Shown one piece after another: positions 36,897-46,521 of a stretch of DNA of 64,000 bases. The stretch is from positions 33,270 through 97,269 of the forward strand of contig NZ_JACLAF010000018.1 of the NCBI RefSeq assembly GCF_015355625.1, read 5' to 3'. How positions within the stretch are numbered: position 1 is the stretch's first letter; every line of letters begins with the position of its first letter. The position numbers and the translations under genes are program-made. Below the pieces are notes generated by a model, which saw only the letters and a list, made by a program, of their open reading frames with translations, searched no databases and had not been told where the DNA came from. Source of the stretch: Tamlana sp. I1 (lineage in GTDB: Bacteria > Bacteroidota > Bacteroidia > Flavobacteriales > Flavobacteriaceae).

Positions 36897-38357
36897 ATGA
36901 AGCATCTAAATTATTTTTTAGCATTTCTATTATTAATTATCACTTCGGCATGTCATACATCAAAAAAAGATAAGGCTGTTCAAGAGGAGATAAAACAACC
37001 TAATATTATTTTAATTCTAGCCGACGATATGGGGTTTGGAGACACAAAGCGCTATAACCATAGTTCGAAAATTCCAACACCAAATATAGATGAGTTAGCA
37101 AGAGAAGGGATGCGTTTTACAGATGCACATACCAATTCGTCGGTTTGTACACCTACGCGTTATGGTATTATTACAGGACAATATGCTTGGCGAAGTAGTT
37201 TGAAAAAGGGTGTGACGTGGAGTTACGATTCGCTTATAATTCCTAAGAAAACAAAAACCATTGCTACAGTTTTAAAAAGCAAAGGCTATCATACTGCTGC
37301 AGTAGGTAAATGGCATTTGGGATTAGGTTGGCAAAAGGAACAAGACTCGGTGCTTTTTGATAAACCATTAACGGCTGGTCCTACCGATTTGGGCTTCGAT
37401 TATTATTACGGTATTGCAGCATCTCTAGATATTCCACCCTATGTGTATATTGAAAATAAAAAGGTAACTCAAGTTCCTAATGGTTACTCGGAAGGGAATT
37501 CCAAAACCTATGGAGGCGCATTTTGGCGTAAAGGTTTGGTGGCTCCAAATTTCGATCATTATAATGTTTTAAACCATTTAACAGTTACTGCTGAAGCTAA
37601 AATCAAGGCTTTATCAAAAGAAAAAGCTCCGTTTTTCATGTATTTTGCATTAACAGCACCACATACCCCTTGGATTCCTAAAGATGAATACAAAGGGAAA
37701 AGTGAGGCTGGCGATTATGGCGATTTAATGGTGGAAGTAGATGATGTTGTTGGTCGAATTAACAACCTATTAAAGTCCTTAGATATTGATGATAATACCA
37801 TTGTAATTTTTACTTCGGATAATGGCTCAGCATTGTCTAGTGACCTTATCGCAAAGTATCAACACGATACAAATGGGCCGTGGCGCGGAAGAAAAGGTGA
37901 TATCTATGAAGGTGGACATCGGGTGCCTTTTATTGTGAAATGGCCAGAGAAAATTATCCAAAACACGCAGTCCAATCAACTGGTGTCTACCACCGATTTC
38001 TACGCAACTTTTGCCGATATTGTAAATGAAAACACAATACAAGGTACAGGTTCTAATCGAAAAGACAGTCAGTCGTTTTTACCAGCACTATTACAGGAAA
38101 AAGTACCAAGAAACATGCGACAAAGTATGGTGTATCATTCTGTAGTTGGGATGTTTGGCTTAAGAGATAAAGATTATGTTTATATCAATGGAAAGGGTAG
38201 TGGTGGTTTTTTAGAAGTTCCAGATACCACGCATATTAAGGTCCCTAAACAGATTTATAATTTAACACAAGATGCCACAGAGTCGGAGAATTTATTTGTA
38301 TCACATGCTAAGTTAGCCGAACGATTTCAAATTAAATTAGATAGTATTATAAATTAA
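36897..38357 (+). CDS. S1 family sulfatase (CTPTR type)
   Basis: About 486 residues. The ATG at 36897 is preferred over the one at 36885, which lies inside the GH5 gene. Lipoprotein signal LLLIITSACHTS. Formylglycine motif CTPTR with Cys at about residue 84 (SSVCTPTRYGIITG). Other marks are ILILADDMGFGD, AAVGKWHLGLGW, MYFALTAPHTPW and IFTSDNGSA. The layout is close to arylsulfatase-A/exo-sulfatase subfamilies. It ends before a structured 200-bp gap with a facing sulfatase gene. Confidence 0.94.
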   Translation: MKHLNYFLAFLLLIITSACHTSKKDKAVQEEIKQPNIILILADDMGFGDTKRYNHSSKIPTPNIDELAREGMRFTDAHTNSSVCTPTRYGIITGQYAWRSSLKKGVTWSYDSLIIPKKTKTIATVLKSKGYHTAAVGKWHLGLGWQKEQDSVLFDKPLTAGPTDLGFDYYYGIAASLDIPPYVYIENKKVTQVPNGYSEGNSKTYGGAFWRKGLVAPNFDHYNVLNHLTVTAEAKIKALSKEKAPFFMYFALTAPHTPWIPKDEYKGKSEAGDYGDLMVEVDDVVGRINNLLKSLDIDDNTIVIFTSDNGSALSSDLIAKYQHDTNGPWRGRKGDIYEGGHRVPFIVKWPEKIIQNTQSNQLVSTTDFYATFADIVNENTIQGTGSNRKDSQSFLPALLQEKVPRNMRQSMVYHSVVGMFGLRDKDYVYINGKGSGGFLEVPDTTHIKVPKQIYNLTQDATESENLFVSHAKLAERFQIKLDSIIN

Positions 38358-38403
38358 GTTCGTGATATGCTTTTTTATTTCAGCATATAATTCTCGATAC
38401 AAT

Positions 38404-38474
38404 GCTCCTCAGGTCGCATCACTCGAATTGACAAAATAAGTTTTATGTCTACTCGAGTGATGCCTTCCAGGAGC
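38404..38474. terminator. Large imperfect hairpin between convergent sulfatase genes
   Basis: Arms of about 22 bases (38404-38426 and 38453-38474) share GCTCCT at the outside and GCATCACTCGA at the inside, with a few mismatches between, around a 26-base loop. It lies between two converging sulfatase genes. There is no strong T-run on either side, so it may terminate both transcripts poorly, stabilise mRNA ends, or be a repeated element. A smaller ATATGC/GCATAT hairpin lies just to its left. Confidence 0.55.
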
Positions 38475-38556
38475 TTATTCTAATTTCATAGGAATGGTAT
38501 CAAGAAGGGGAGATCTGAGTTTTTTGAAGCCAAGATTCCAGCTTTCGCTAGATTTT

Positions 38557-40041
38557 TTAGCGGATTACTTCTTTAGTTGCATCAGGGTGTTTGCCCCATT
38601 CGTATCTTCGTTCAGGATTGAAATTCGGATTTTTTGTAGGCATAGCAGCATTGGTGTTTTTCTGCCATTTTTGTAATAAACCAAGTAATTCTTTAGCCTT
38701 TTTAGGATGCTTTACAGAGAGGTCTGTAGTTTCACCTATATCAGTTTTTAAATTGTACAATTCGATATGTTTGTCATCTAAAAACTCAATTAATTTATAA
38801 TCTCCAACCCTAACGGCACTTGCAGGAACACTGTGGTGGTATACGGGATAGTGCCAGAACAATGGTCTGTGTTCTGCTGTTTTTTCATTTTCAGATAGTA
38901 TCTGTAAAATGCTTTTCCCATCTACTTTAGGTTGGGCTTTTTTAGATAGTCCAGCAACTTCAGCAAAAGTTGGAAAAAAATCAATACTACTTACCATAGC
39001 ATTCGAAGTTGCACCTGCTTTAATGTGGTTTGGCCATTTTACTAACATGGGCTCCTTAATACCGCCTTCATATAAATTTCCTTTTTCACCTTTTAAAGGC
39101 GCGTTAGAAGTTGCAATATATTGTAAGGTGTCGTTGGCATAAATATGAGCGCTTCTTTGATGAATTAAAGGAATTTCATCAAAACGTTTTATTAATCCGC
39201 CGTTATCCGAAAAGAAAACAACCAAGGTGTTATCGGCTAGATTTAGGGCTTCAAGTTTATCCATAACAGCACCGACACTATTGTCGATATTTTCAATCAT
39301 AGCGGCATAAATGGCGTTACATGGATAGTTTTTTACTTTTGGTTTGCTTAAATATTTCTGAATAAGTTGGTCTTGGGCATCCAATTGCACATGAACATCA
39401 AAATGCGATAAAAATAAGAAAAACGGTTTGTCCTTGTTTTGGCTAATAAAATTAGTACTTAGGTTGGTTAAGGCTTCACTAAGCACCATATCCTTAGGGA
39501 AATCTTGTTTGGGTTGCATAGAGGTTTGGTACCCAAAAAATGGCGCACTATCAAAAATGACACTTTCATCATAACCGCGGTTTTTGGGTTTGGATTTTTC
39601 ATCGTTTCCTAAATGCCATTTTCCAAAAAAGCCTGTGGTGTAACCTGCTTTTTTAAGTAGTTCTCCTAAAGTTTCGGTGTCGTGAGGTAAATGCTGCACT
39701 GTGTTTATGGCGGCTAATACATTTTCGTAAGGGCGCCAATGTCCCGGAATCCAATCGTTAATACCCATTCTAGCAGGATACAGTCCAGTTTGGATGCTCG
39801 CTCTAGTTGGCGAACAAACAGGATTAGCTGCATATGCATTATTGAATTTAACACCTTGCCTTGCTAATTTCTCAAGGTTTGGTGCTTCGTTAAATCTATT
39901 GCCGTAAAGAGGCAAGTCGGCCCAACCTAAATCGTCGGCAAGAATAAAAACAATATTTGGTTGTTCATTTTTTGTTTCTGGTTGTGCTTTACATGCCGTG
40001 AAACAAAAAATGAAAAAAATTAAAATAGGTGGTATACGCAT
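38557..40041 (-). CDS. S1 family sulfatase (CSPTR type)
   Basis: A 494-residue lipoprotein (IFCFTACKAQ). Formylglycine motif CSPTR with Cys at about residue 76 (NPVCSPTRASIQTGLYPAR). Metal and active-site marks are IVFILADDLGWADLPLYG, GFFGKWHLG, FLSHFDVHVQ and VVFFSDNGGLIKR. It belongs to the arylsulfatase-like group. It is the gene downstream of the AraC-type regulator (95 bp) on the same strand and may share its transcript. Confidence 0.94.
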   Translation of the reverse strand: MRIPPILIFFIFCFTACKAQPETKNEQPNIVFILADDLGWADLPLYGNRFNEAPNLEKLARQGVKFNNAYAANPVCSPTRASIQTGLYPARMGINDWIPGHWRPYENVLAAINTVQHLPHDTETLGELLKKAGYTTGFFGKWHLGNDEKSKPKNRGYDESVIFDSAPFFGYQTSMQPKQDFPKDMVLSEALTNLSTNFISQNKDKPFFLFLSHFDVHVQLDAQDQLIQKYLSKPKVKNYPCNAIYAAMIENIDNSVGAVMDKLEALNLADNTLVVFFSDNGGLIKRFDEIPLIHQRSAHIYANDTLQYIATSNAPLKGEKGNLYEGGIKEPMLVKWPNHIKAGATSNAMVSSIDFFPTFAEVAGLSKKAQPKVDGKSILQILSENEKTAEHRPLFWHYPVYHHSVPASAVRVGDYKLIEFLDDKHIELYNLKTDIGETTDLSVKHPKKAKELLGLLQKWQKNTNAAMPTKNPNFNPERRYEWGKHPDATKEVIR

Positions 40042-40135
40042 GTTTTTGATTTTAGTTAAATAATGTATAAGCTAAAATCATTAAAATAAAGCGTGCTCTA
40101 TTTTGTATTTAGAAAACAGGAGTGAATTTTAAATT

Positions 40136-41266
40136 TTATGCGGGTTTTTTTGCGCTTTGTTTTTGTTTTAACTGTTTTTTGAATTGTGTAGGTGTTAATC
40201 CCGTAATCTTTTTAAAATTTACATAAAAAACAGATTCAGATCTAAACCCACTGTCTACGGCTACCGCAAAAATGGTTAAATCTTTATTTTTATCATTTTG
40301 AAGGATCGCTTTTGCTTCTTCAATTCTTTTTTCATTGATGTACTCACTGAACGATTTTCCTATATAGTCATTTAATAAGCGCGATAGGATATATGAATGA
40401 ACACCTAAGGCCTCGGCTAATTTCTTTTCATTCAACTCGGTGTCTAAATGAATTTTTTTACTGTGAATTAAGGCGTTTAATTCCTTTTCATATTTGGCCC
40501 CTTCAGGGAATTTATTGTCTTCTAAACTTTTAATAATAGGCAATCCTGATAATATTTTGGGATGCTTAAAAGAAAAGTAAATGGTGATAAAAATAATGGA
40601 GCAAGTAAAAACAACATAGTTTAATTCTAATACTTGTTGCCCTATTGAAGCAACGGTATTAGGGGCTACAGTATCATGTATTTTTTCTGGTCCTACTACG
40701 ACCCAATACATTAAGTTGCTAAAAGCAATGAAAGTTAGTAGCCCGAGAAAAATGACTAAAACTCGTGGCCATAAAATTAAAGCCGCTTGTTTTTGTTTTA
40801 AAGATTCATCTTTAAATCTAAAAAGAGTTAAAGCCTTATAAAACACAAATAATTTCCATAAAAAAATAAAACTTAAACTAATTCGGTGAAAAACAGAACC
40901 GATATACATGGAATTATTAAATTTTTCTGATAAGACTACAAAGCCAATAAGAACAAGTGACCAAAATACTGGCGGAACAAAATAATAAAACATTTTGCGA
41001 TCGTATAACTTACCCATGATGTTGTTTATATAAATAAGCACTAATGCAGGTAAGATTAAATCTAAAATGTCTGGCGCTATTAAAAATACAGGAATCTCTA
41101 TTTTTAAACCTTGATAGCGCAATAAATATTGAAAAAGGATATTTAAAGCTATAACAAAAAATATAATAGATAAAAGGAAATTATTTCTAGCTCTTTTTAC
41201 TAAGGGAATTAATAAACCTACAACAAAACTTTGTATAAACCCCCATATAAATAATCCTGCAACCAT
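40136..41266 (-). CDS. Membrane-anchored AraC-family regulator
   Basis: A 376-residue protein. The first about 235 residues hold seven or eight hydrophobic helices (starting GLFIWGFIQSFVVGLLI). The C-terminal about 100 residues are an AraC DNA-binding domain with two helix-turn-helix parts (LAEALGVHSYILSRLLND and FAVAVDSGFRSESVFYVNFKK, then TGLTPTQFKKQL). Such regulators have a membrane sensor directly linked to DNA binding. It is the only transcription factor in the PUL part of the window and lies just downstream of susD, so it is the best candidate to control the locus. Confidence 0.88.
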   Translation of the reverse strand: MVAGLFIWGFIQSFVVGLLIPLVKRARNNFLLSIIFFVIALNILFQYLLRYQGLKIEIPVFLIAPDILDLILPALVLIYINNIMGKLYDRKMFYYFVPPVFWSLVLIGFVVLSEKFNNSMYIGSVFHRISLSFIFLWKLFVFYKALTLFRFKDESLKQKQAALILWPRVLVIFLGLLTFIAFSNLMYWVVVGPEKIHDTVAPNTVASIGQQVLELNYVVFTCSIIFITIYFSFKHPKILSGLPIIKSLEDNKFPEGAKYEKELNALIHSKKIHLDTELNEKKLAEALGVHSYILSRLLNDYIGKSFSEYINEKRIEEAKAILQNDKNKDLTIFAVAVDSGFRSESVFYVNFKKITGLTPTQFKKQLKQKQSAKKPA

Positions 41267-41448
41267 GTAAAAAAAAATTAGTTTTGAAATGTTAGAATAG
41301 AATCTTGATGTCTAAATCTTTAAAAGCGTGTATTTGACATAACAGCGTTGAAATTAAAAATATTTTCTGAATTAGAAGGGGCAAAAAGCAAAAATTTGTT
41401 AATATTTTTAACAATTAAATAAATTAACACGAATAGGTTTACACGAAG

Positions 41449-41476
41449 AAAGCCGCCCAAATTGGACGGCTTTTTT
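41449..41476 (-). terminator. Terminator of the susCD operon
   Basis: Arms AGCCG (41451-41455) and CGGCT (41467-41471), extended inward by CC-AAATT-GG, flanked by T-runs on the right and A-rich sequence on the left. It lies 54 bp after the susD stop on the minus strand. A separate inverted repeat TTGTTAA/TTAACAA (41396-41414) follows, upstream of the regulator gene, and is a possible operator. Confidence 0.7.
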
Positions 41477-41529
41477 AGTTAAAATAAACTTAAACTAAAC
41501 AAACTAAATTAAACTAACTAAACTGTTTA

Positions 41530-43032
41530 TTACCATCCTGGATTGTTTGGTAATAGGTTTTCGTTTTTACCTATTTCAGAGGCAGGAATAGGAATTAATT
41601 CATTCTTTCCTACTTTAAATCCAGGCATTTCACTTCCTAATCCCCAACGAATTAAATCGAAATATTTGCTAACCTCGAAAGCAAATTCTAATTCTCTTTC
41701 TGTTTTTATTTTTTGAAAGAATTCAGCTTTGCTTAAGCCAGCAGGAAGTGGTGCTACACCAGCACGATCTCTAACTTGATTAATAGCGTTGTATGCTAAA
41801 GCAGTTGGTCCATTTGCTTCATTTTCAGCTTCGGCAAACATTAATAATACATCTGCATAACGCATCATTCTGTAGTTAATACCAGATTGTAATTGCGTTT
41901 CATCTGGACCTAAGTTTCCTTTTCTAATAGCCGAACTTCCGCCTGCATCTGGAATTCTAGCATTCCATTGATCAATAGTAACTGGATCCCAACTTCTCCA
42001 AGAGTCTCCTGGACGCGCTATGGTATAGATTCTTCTTAAGCTGTTAGCTTCACCGTTATCATCGAATACCGCATTGATATGGTCTGAAGGGTAGGCATTA
42101 CCAAATCGTTTAGGTCCAAATAATGTTCCTAAATAGGTGCTTTCAGTTTCAGAACCTGTATCATCACCAGCCCAAATGTTACCAAAACCACCAACAAATT
42201 GAATTTCAAAAACAGATTCAGCATTGTTTTCATTACTATCTGTAAAGTTATCTTCAAAGTCAACTAATGAATAATTGCCATATTTTCCGTTTATAATCTC
42301 AGCAAAAGCATCACGAGCAGGACCAAATTTCTTTTGGTACAGGTATACTTTTCCTAAGTAGCCTTGCGCAGCGCCAGCAGTTGCTCTTCCTCTGTCTTCA
42401 GCAGAGTATTCTCCTTTATTAGGTAAAACAGGGATAGCAGCTTTTAAATCAGCTTCTATAAAAGCATAAACTTCTTCTACAGGGTTTCTTGATGGGAAAT
42501 ACAGTGGGTCATTTGGCCCCTCGATTAAACGATCGATAATAGGAACAGCACCGTAAACTTTAGCTAAATGAAAATAGTACAATGCTCTTAAAAATCGAGC
42601 TTCTCCTATAATTCTTTCTTGTAAAGCTTTATCGGTGAATGAAATTTGAGGTACTTTATCAAGAACAGCATTGGCTCTTGCAATACCTTTATAACAGTCT
42701 TTGTACACATTAGTAATAACTTGTGATTCAGTATTGTCAAACTGGAAATTTTCAAAATTTGCATATTGAAAACCCCCTTCAGTCATCGCGTAATCTCCAG
42801 CTGAATATTCTAAGGCATATAATTCTACCTTGTACAGTGCTCTACCTTGTAAGATGGTATATGCTGCAGTTACTGCTTGTACAGCATCTTGTTCTGATGT
42901 GTAAAATGTAGTTCCGTCTAAAGCTGTGTAAACCTTAGCCTCATCTAGATACTCTTGGCCACAACTTACTATATTTATAACTACTGTTAGTAGTAGTATA
43001 GATAATCCGCTTATTTTTAAATATTTTTTCAT
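41530..43032 (-). CDS. susD: SusD/RagB-type glycan-binding lipoprotein
   Basis: A 500-residue lipoprotein, lipobox Cys at residue 24 (VINIVSCGQEYLDE). It has the SusD tetratricopeptide core (TNVYKDCYKGIARANAVLDKV, GEARFLRALYYFHLAKVYG) and the C-terminal RagB part ending YRMMRYADVLLMFAEAENE and VRDRAGVAPLPAG...ELEFAFEVSKYFDLIRWG. It caps the SusC transporter and binds the oligosaccharide. It is the second gene of the operon, 18 bp behind susC. Confidence 0.96.
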   Translation of the reverse strand: MKKYLKISGLSILLLTVVINIVSCGQEYLDEAKVYTALDGTTFYTSEQDAVQAVTAAYTILQGRALYKVELYALEYSAGDYAMTEGGFQYANFENFQFDNTESQVITNVYKDCYKGIARANAVLDKVPQISFTDKALQERIIGEARFLRALYYFHLAKVYGAVPIIDRLIEGPNDPLYFPSRNPVEEVYAFIEADLKAAIPVLPNKGEYSAEDRGRATAGAAQGYLGKVYLYQKKFGPARDAFAEIINGKYGNYSLVDFEDNFTDSNENNAESVFEIQFVGGFGNIWAGDDTGSETESTYLGTLFGPKRFGNAYPSDHINAVFDDNGEANSLRRIYTIARPGDSWRSWDPVTIDQWNARIPDAGGSSAIRKGNLGPDETQLQSGINYRMMRYADVLLMFAEAENEANGPTALAYNAINQVRDRAGVAPLPAGLSKAEFFQKIKTERELEFAFEVSKYFDLIRWGLGSEMPGFKVGKNELIPIPASEIGKNENLLPNNPGW

Positions 43033-43050
43033 AATTGTTTCTTCTTTTTT

Positions 43051-46000
43051 TTAAAATCCAACTTGTAAACCTATAGTCATAGTTCTGGCTTGTGGATATA
43101 CCACATTGTCAATACCTGAGCTACCCATTTCAGGGTCGAATCCAACATCTGCATAATCAGAGATTGTAAATAAGTTTTGAGCAGCTAGATAAATTCTTAA
43201 TCTAGAAAGGTCTCCTAATTTAGCTCTCACGAAATCAGAAAAAGCATAACCTAATTGGATGTTTTTTAGTCTAAAATAAGATCCATCTTCAATAAAGAAA
43301 TCTGATATTCTATAGTTGTCTGTTAAAGTTCGTGGCGCTTGTCTAGGCATGGTGTTAGATGGGTTAGTTGGAGTCCAAGCATCTAGCACTGCAGTACTTA
43401 AATTGTTTGTTCTAGCGTATGCTTGAGTGAAGAACTTAGTCTCACTCCAAATATCGTTACCTGAGACTCCTTGAAATTGTGCACTAAAATCCCAGTTTTT
43501 GTACCCCATACTAATATTAAGGCCGTAAGTAATATCTGGAATAGCATCTCCAATAAAATCTCTATCCTCTTCATTAATTACACCATCGTCATTCTTATCT
43601 ACATATTTAAAATCTCCAGGCGCTGTTAGATCACTTTGAAAAGGCGCGGCATCGATATCAGCTTGTGTTTGAAAAATACCATCGGTTTTGTAACCATAGA
43701 AAGATCTAACAGAATGACCAGGTTCCATTCTTACACGTTGTGCATTACTTAATTGGCTAAAACCATCACTTTCAATAAATTCAAGGTCGTTTGCTAATTT
43801 TGTTACTTTATTATCTAACGTTGTAAAGTTTCCACCAATATTAAAGGTAAAGTCGTTACCAATAGCACCGTGATACACTCCAGAGACTTCCAAACCTTTG
43901 TTGACAATTTCTCCTGCATTTATAGTAAGTGTAGAAAAACCTGTATGTCCTGGTACTGTAATAGGTAATAATAAATCATTTGATGTTTTTTCGAAATAAT
44001 CTACGGTCATAGTAAACTTGTTAGCAAAAATTCCAAAATCTAAACCAACATCCAGTTGGGTTTGTTTTTCCCAACGTAAATCGGCGTTTTGCATGATTCC
44101 TGCAGGTCCTACTCCCGTAGCTAAACCTTGACTTGTACCAAGTACATAGGTCGCACTTTTATTTAAAGTAAATCGAGCAGCATTGGCATTAATAGCATCG
44201 TTACCTAAAGAACCGTAACTAGCACGTAATTTTAAGTCGCTAATAAAAGTGTCTTCTAAAAAGGCTTCATTCCCGATATTCCAACCTACAGAACCTGAAT
44301 AGAAATTATCATATTGGTTATCTCCTACGAATTTAGAAGAACCATCACGTCTAAAGTTAGCAGTAAGTAAATATCTGTTATCATAATCGTAAATTAAACG
44401 ACCAATAATAGATGTGGTTCTGGTTTCTGAGATAATACCACTTACTTGTGGGGCAATATCAGGGTCTCTACCACTAATTACTGGTAATCCTGTTCCTGTA
44501 AATCCACCTAAAGCTCTAGTGTTAGAATCTGAATAATGTGTTTCTTGAACTGTGTAACCAGCAAGCGCATCAATATTATGCTTGCCAAAGGCTCTCTTAT
44601 AGTTTAAAGTATTCTCTAAAAGAATCGAGTTGTTTTCTCCAAAGTATTCTCTTACTAAAGCACCTTGTTCAAAACCAGGAATCTGATTTTGATTCAAATT
44701 AAACTCTGGCACAGTATAACGGTCATGAAATGTAATAAAATCAAAACCAGTACTAATTTTGTATGTTAATCCATCAATAATTTCATACGTTGCAAAAACA
44801 GATCCTAAAATTCTATTTACTTTGTTAACGTTATCTACAAGTGTTTGTGCTGCTACAGGATTCATAGCTGGTTCACCATCTTGTAGTGTTGGTCCTGCAA
44901 AACCACCTGTATTATTGCTATCATATACAGGCACATTTGGAGCCATACTGATGGCATTATTTAAGATGGTAGCTTCATTTCCTATACTCTCTTTATCATA
45001 AAGTGTTCTTGAAACATTTAATGAAGTTGCAAATTTAAATTTACCTAATTCAGAATCGGTATTGGCTGTAACGTTATAACGTTTTAAACCTGTTCCAATG
45101 ATGATACCCTCTTGATTCATATAACCAACAGAAGTCGAGTAAACTGTTTTTTCGCCTCCACCAGAAGCTCTAAACTCATAATTAGATATTGGTGCAGTTC
45201 GTAAAACCTCGCGTTGCCAGTTTGTGTTTGTTGTAAGGGTCGTTCCATCTAAAGCAGGAATTCTATTTTGTCCTGTATTATCTCTAGCATTATTCCATAC
45301 TTCTTGGTATTGGTTAGAGTTTAAAAGATCTAAAGTATTCCAAGCCGATTGAAAACCAGCATAGGTATTGAACTCAAGACGCGCTTTACCAGCTTTACCT
45401 CTTTTAGTTGTAATTAAGATAACACCATTTGCACCACGAGCACCATAAATTGAAGCTGCCGATGCATCTTTTAAAACCGTAATCGATTCGATGTCTGAAG
45501 GGTTAATAGTTGATAGTGGGTCTGGGTTTGTAAAACCAGCACCCTGATTACCAATACCATTATTCATAATGTTTCCGTCAATAACGTAAAGAGGTGTACT
45601 TCCTCCAGAAATAGAACCTTTACCTCTAATAACAACACTGGTTGATCCACCAGGAGCACCATTGTTTTTAGTAATGGTTAAACCAGCTACTTGCCCTTGT
45701 AAAGAGTTTTGGAAATCGGCAACAGGTCGTCCCTCTAAAGCTTCAGAACCAACTGAGGTTAAAGATCCAGATACATTACCTTTCTTTTGAGTACCGTATG
45801 CAATTACGACTACCTCATCTAGTTTGGCAATATCTTCTTCTAATGTGATATTAATAGTTTTCTTGCCATTCAATTGAACTGTTTTAGTAAAATACCCAAC
45901 ATAGCTCACTTCTAAAGTTGCATTAGGATTACTAACTGTTAAATTAAATTTTCCATCGAAGTCCGTTTGCGCACCATTCATTGTTCCTTTCTCTAGAATT

Positions 46001-46143
46001 GTGGCTCCGGGTAGAGATTGGCCATTCGTGTCTAATACACTACCACTAATGTCATTACTTTGTTGCGCTGTTGTGGTAAAAACAAAGCCAAGCAATAACA
46101 AGAAGAGCAATGCGGTTTTTTTTAAGTAAAATTTTGTTTTCAT
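43051..46143 (-). CDS. susC: SusC-type TonB-dependent oligosaccharide transporter
   Basis: A 1,030-residue outer-membrane receptor. Signal peptide (LLLLGFVFTTTAQQ), an N-terminal carboxypeptidase-D-regulatory-like beta-domain (about residues 30-110, ISGSVLDTNGQSLPGATILEK), the SusC signature DEVVVIAYGTQKKGNVSGS, the plug (IRGKGSISGGSTPLYVIDG and LKDASAASIYGARGANGVILITTKRG), then the 22-strand barrel ending in Phe (TIGLQVGF). It imports large oligosaccharides with TonB energy. There is no N-terminal sigma/anti-sigma signalling extension (it begins directly with the regulatory-like domain), which fits control by the AraC-type regulator. Confidence 0.97.
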   Translation of the reverse strand: MKTKFYLKKTALLFLLLLGFVFTTTAQQSNDISGSVLDTNGQSLPGATILEKGTMNGAQTDFDGKFNLTVSNPNATLEVSYVGYFTKTVQLNGKKTINITLEEDIAKLDEVVVIAYGTQKKGNVSGSLTSVGSEALEGRPVADFQNSLQGQVAGLTITKNNGAPGGSTSVVIRGKGSISGGSTPLYVIDGNIMNNGIGNQGAGFTNPDPLSTINPSDIESITVLKDASAASIYGARGANGVILITTKRGKAGKARLEFNTYAGFQSAWNTLDLLNSNQYQEVWNNARDNTGQNRIPALDGTTLTTNTNWQREVLRTAPISNYEFRASGGGEKTVYSTSVGYMNQEGIIIGTGLKRYNVTANTDSELGKFKFATSLNVSRTLYDKESIGNEATILNNAISMAPNVPVYDSNNTGGFAGPTLQDGEPAMNPVAAQTLVDNVNKVNRILGSVFATYEIIDGLTYKISTGFDFITFHDRYTVPEFNLNQNQIPGFEQGALVREYFGENNSILLENTLNYKRAFGKHNIDALAGYTVQETHYSDSNTRALGGFTGTGLPVISGRDPDIAPQVSGIISETRTTSIIGRLIYDYDNRYLLTANFRRDGSSKFVGDNQYDNFYSGSVGWNIGNEAFLEDTFISDLKLRASYGSLGNDAINANAARFTLNKSATYVLGTSQGLATGVGPAGIMQNADLRWEKQTQLDVGLDFGIFANKFTMTVDYFEKTSNDLLLPITVPGHTGFSTLTINAGEIVNKGLEVSGVYHGAIGNDFTFNIGGNFTTLDNKVTKLANDLEFIESDGFSQLSNAQRVRMEPGHSVRSFYGYKTDGIFQTQADIDAAPFQSDLTAPGDFKYVDKNDDGVINEEDRDFIGDAIPDITYGLNISMGYKNWDFSAQFQGVSGNDIWSETKFFTQAYARTNNLSTAVLDAWTPTNPSNTMPRQAPRTLTDNYRISDFFIEDGSYFRLKNIQLGYAFSDFVRAKLGDLSRLRIYLAAQNLFTISDYADVGFDPEMGSSGIDNVVYPQARTMTIGLQVGF

Positions 46144-46521
46144 ACTAAAATTTTGAGTTAGTTAAAATTGTCAATAAATAGTTTTAATGTTAAGCGTGTT
46201 TGTTTTTTTTTAGAGCGACGGCTCCATGCTTTAACATACCCTAAAAATATGCTAATTAGAGGCATGTAAATCTTTTGATTTCCAAATTGAAATGAAATAA
46301 TAGATTTTTATTAAAGAGTAGAATAGCTTAAAACCCCTGTAAAATAAGGGGTTTTCGGATTTTTTGACAGCGTTAACATTTTTTTAAGAAAGAGAATCGG
46401 GAAAATCATTATTTGAGGTTTAGAATTACAAATCCATAGAAAATGTACACAATATTTATTGATATTGCCTAAAATTTTAACAAAAAATAGTAATATAATA
46501 TTTTAACAAGAATTAGATTAT
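46144..46521. promoter_or_regulatory. Divergent regulatory region of susC and the right-arm genes
   Basis: A 378-bp gene-free region between two divergent operons. It must hold both promoters, although I see no exact TAnnTTTG element. A strong hairpin with perfect 8-bp arms AAAACCCC (46330-46337) and GGGGTTTT (46348-46355) lies in the middle. T-rich tracts lie on the right of the hairpin. A hairpin in such a place may block read-through between the two promoters or act as a leader structure. Confidence 0.6.
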
